Assembly: GCA_963931925.1 (NCBI GenBank)
Contig: OZ007569.1
Span: forward strand, 14,637,545-14,701,544
DNA length: 64,000 nt
Direction: 5' to 3'
From: Onchidella celtica
Lineage: Eukaryota > Mollusca > Gastropoda > Systellommatophora > Onchidiidae
Numbering within the stretch: the first letter of the stretch is position 1; each line of letters begins with the position of its first letter. Positions 62,650 to 64,000 of the stretch are shown here, in pieces. The position numbers and the translations under genes were made by a program. The notes beneath the pieces were generated by a model. The model did not search any database. It was not told where the DNA came from and saw only the letters and a list, made by a program, of their open reading frames with translations.

Positions 62650-63136
62650 GTGAATACTTAACTTTTTTTGTGAGATAAGTAGTGGTTGTGACCTTTCCGT
62701 GTTCAAGATACAGGTATTTTAGAGATTGCTATGATTGTTTTTGATTTTACAAAGTAAATATTTAAAATGGCATCGCACACTGGTGATGTTTATAATAATG
62801 AATGTGAATCAACATATTTGAAAATCACAGTGTCTAAGATTATGAGGATTGTCAAATGTGAGTACTGGTTTATACAGGTAACTATATATTGCAACCCTTT
62901 CTGAATTGGAGCGGAATGTTTGTCAAACATAACAGAACAGCAAATACAGTTTCTACCACCTTATAGTATTAGACAAACTGAATTCTGTAGGTTCTGTAAC
63001 AGTTTTGAATGAGCTAGTACCCAAACACTATGACATGAATTGTTTTTGTTGTCTAGGTTTCATATGTAGATGCTACAATCCAGGCAGATGTAAAGAGTAG
63101 AGGTTTAAATTGCTTTTTATTATTGCAATTCCACAG
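62650..63136 (+). other. SEL1L intron
   Basis: GTGAAT donor to CAATTCCACAG acceptor. No other feature seen. Confidence 0.75.
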
Positions 63137-63190
63137 GGTTTATCTTTCATGTACAGTGCAGGATTTTTGTACAACTCAAGTCAAGCAAAG
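63137..63190 (+). CDS. SEL1L: SEL1L exon, second Sel1 repeat (first half)
   Basis: A 54-bp exon, phase 0 at both ends, encoding GLSFMYSAGFLYNSSQAK, which corresponds to human LGFLYASGLGVNSSQAK. NSS is a conserved potential N-glycosylation site. Donor AAAG|GTGAGG. It is an 18-codon mini-exon; skipping it would keep the frame but remove one repeat helix. Confidence 0.94.
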
Positions 63191-63445
63191 GTGAGGCAAC
63201 TTATAACATCTATTGTGGATCAGATTTAACTTGATTATTTCCACTTTTTCAAGAATATGAGGCAGGAGTTGGTCTGATGTGGGTTTTGACATAATCATTT
63301 TTCAAAGATATTTGACTTTGTGACTGTAAAGACTTTTTTAAAATTATTATTTCATGCTGTGAATTGTAATTGTGATCTCTTTACTCAATATGATGATTGT
63401 ATTAACTGTGGTACTGATCACTAACAGTATTTTCTTTACCATTAG
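63191..63445 (+). other. SEL1L intron
   Basis: GTGAGG donor to CTTTACCATTAG acceptor. No other feature seen. Confidence 0.75.
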
Positions 63446-63505
63446 GCACTGATCTACTCAACCTTTGGTGCACTCGGAGGAGACCCTCTTGCTCAGATGT
63501 CACTG
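63446..63505 (+). CDS. SEL1L: SEL1L exon, second/third Sel1 repeat; gene continues past the window
   Basis: A 60-bp exon, phase 0 at both ends, encoding ALIYSTFGALGGDPLAQMSL; human has AL.YYTFGALGG at this point. Donor CACTG|GTGAGT. The coding exons to here total 1491 bp, 497 residues. Most of the Sel1 repeats and the C-terminal membrane anchor lie beyond base 64,000. Confidence 0.94.
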
Positions 63506-64000
63506 GTGAGTTAGTGTCAAGTTGCCTAAATTAGACAAATTTTTGTTATATGCAGTGAGGAAATGCATTTTCTTATTTTCAAAGGAATTTAACATATTTT
63601 ATCCCTGATCTGATCCTTTATAGTTATCCTCACTATGTGCTTTTCTAGGTTTATTTAAGATCAACAAAAGGATCCAGTATTCAGTAGCAAAACAGTGTCA
63701 TTATTGGCAGAGTCACAGGTGTTACAGATAATTTCATGCATTTCAAACTACAGTGTGTACTGCAGTCATCATCATCACTGTGATTAAACACCAGATGTGA
63801 CAACAATTTAATTTTTTTTAAAATGGCACAAAATTTGACATTGTCCCTTCTGATGATTGTGTTAAAACACCACATTTATTTTTAGATATTACGCACATGT
63901 CAGCAAATTGTAGTGTCACTTTCAGTGTCATTATATTTTTCTTAAATACTTCATGAATACAAAACAGCTGTTAGCAGGTCTTCCAAAAAGTCAGTAATAT
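63506..64000 (+). other. SEL1L intron, incomplete
   Basis: Begins GTGAGT and runs to the window edge without a recognisable further Sel1-repeat exon. Confidence 0.7.

Overview
This is eukaryotic, most likely invertebrate animal DNA. It has long stretches without genes, GT-AG introns, abundant microsatellites, a non-LTR retrotransposon and several non-autonomous DNA transposons; nothing bacterial, organellar or CRISPR-like is present. The one gene I can name, SEL1L, and the repeat style (GATA, CT and GTT arrays, scattered TAGGCCTA palindromes, small foldback elements) suggest a marine mollusc, perhaps a gastropod. That placement is an inference.

Layout. Bases 1-54,000 are almost gene-free. 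The only exon-like sequence there that I would support is a short minus-strand exon at 6131-6283 encoding a transmembrane segment and a basic cytoplasmic start. The rest is simple and tandem repeats: a 58-bp minisatellite at 603, CT arrays in a larger repeat at 4.8-5.3 kb, a 275-bp GATA array at 15.55 kb, a roughly 270-300-bp tandem duplication at 17.7-18.3 kb, a 112-bp duplication at 35 kb, and about ten GTT arrays. Foldback or MITE-like elements lie at 6.04, 34.65, 39.5 and 42.2 kb. Retroposon remnants lie at 3.6, 8.8, 9.7 and 50.5 kb.

Bases 54,100-57,830 are a nested repeat island. Two 64-bp direct repeats flank a 5'-truncated CR1/Jockey-type LINE whose reverse transcriptase frame is broken by a single TAG. 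A 926-bp element with 26-bp terminal inverted repeats and a perfect 8-bp target duplication (CAAGTTTA) sits at the edge of the right-hand repeat.

From 58,340 to the end the window carries the 5' part of SEL1L on the plus strand, the lumenal adaptor of the HRD1 ER-associated degradation ligase. A CpG-richer upstream block holds CCAAT and ACGT-core motifs resembling ER-stress elements. Six coding exons in consistent phase encode a signal peptide, a very long Gln/His/Asn-rich then acidic region in one exon, and the first Sel1 repeats. The gene runs off the right edge.

The most interesting signal is a self-complementary hexamer (TAGGCC or a rotation). It appears to have been inserted in frame three times in the LINE coding sequence, and one insertion creates the stop codon.
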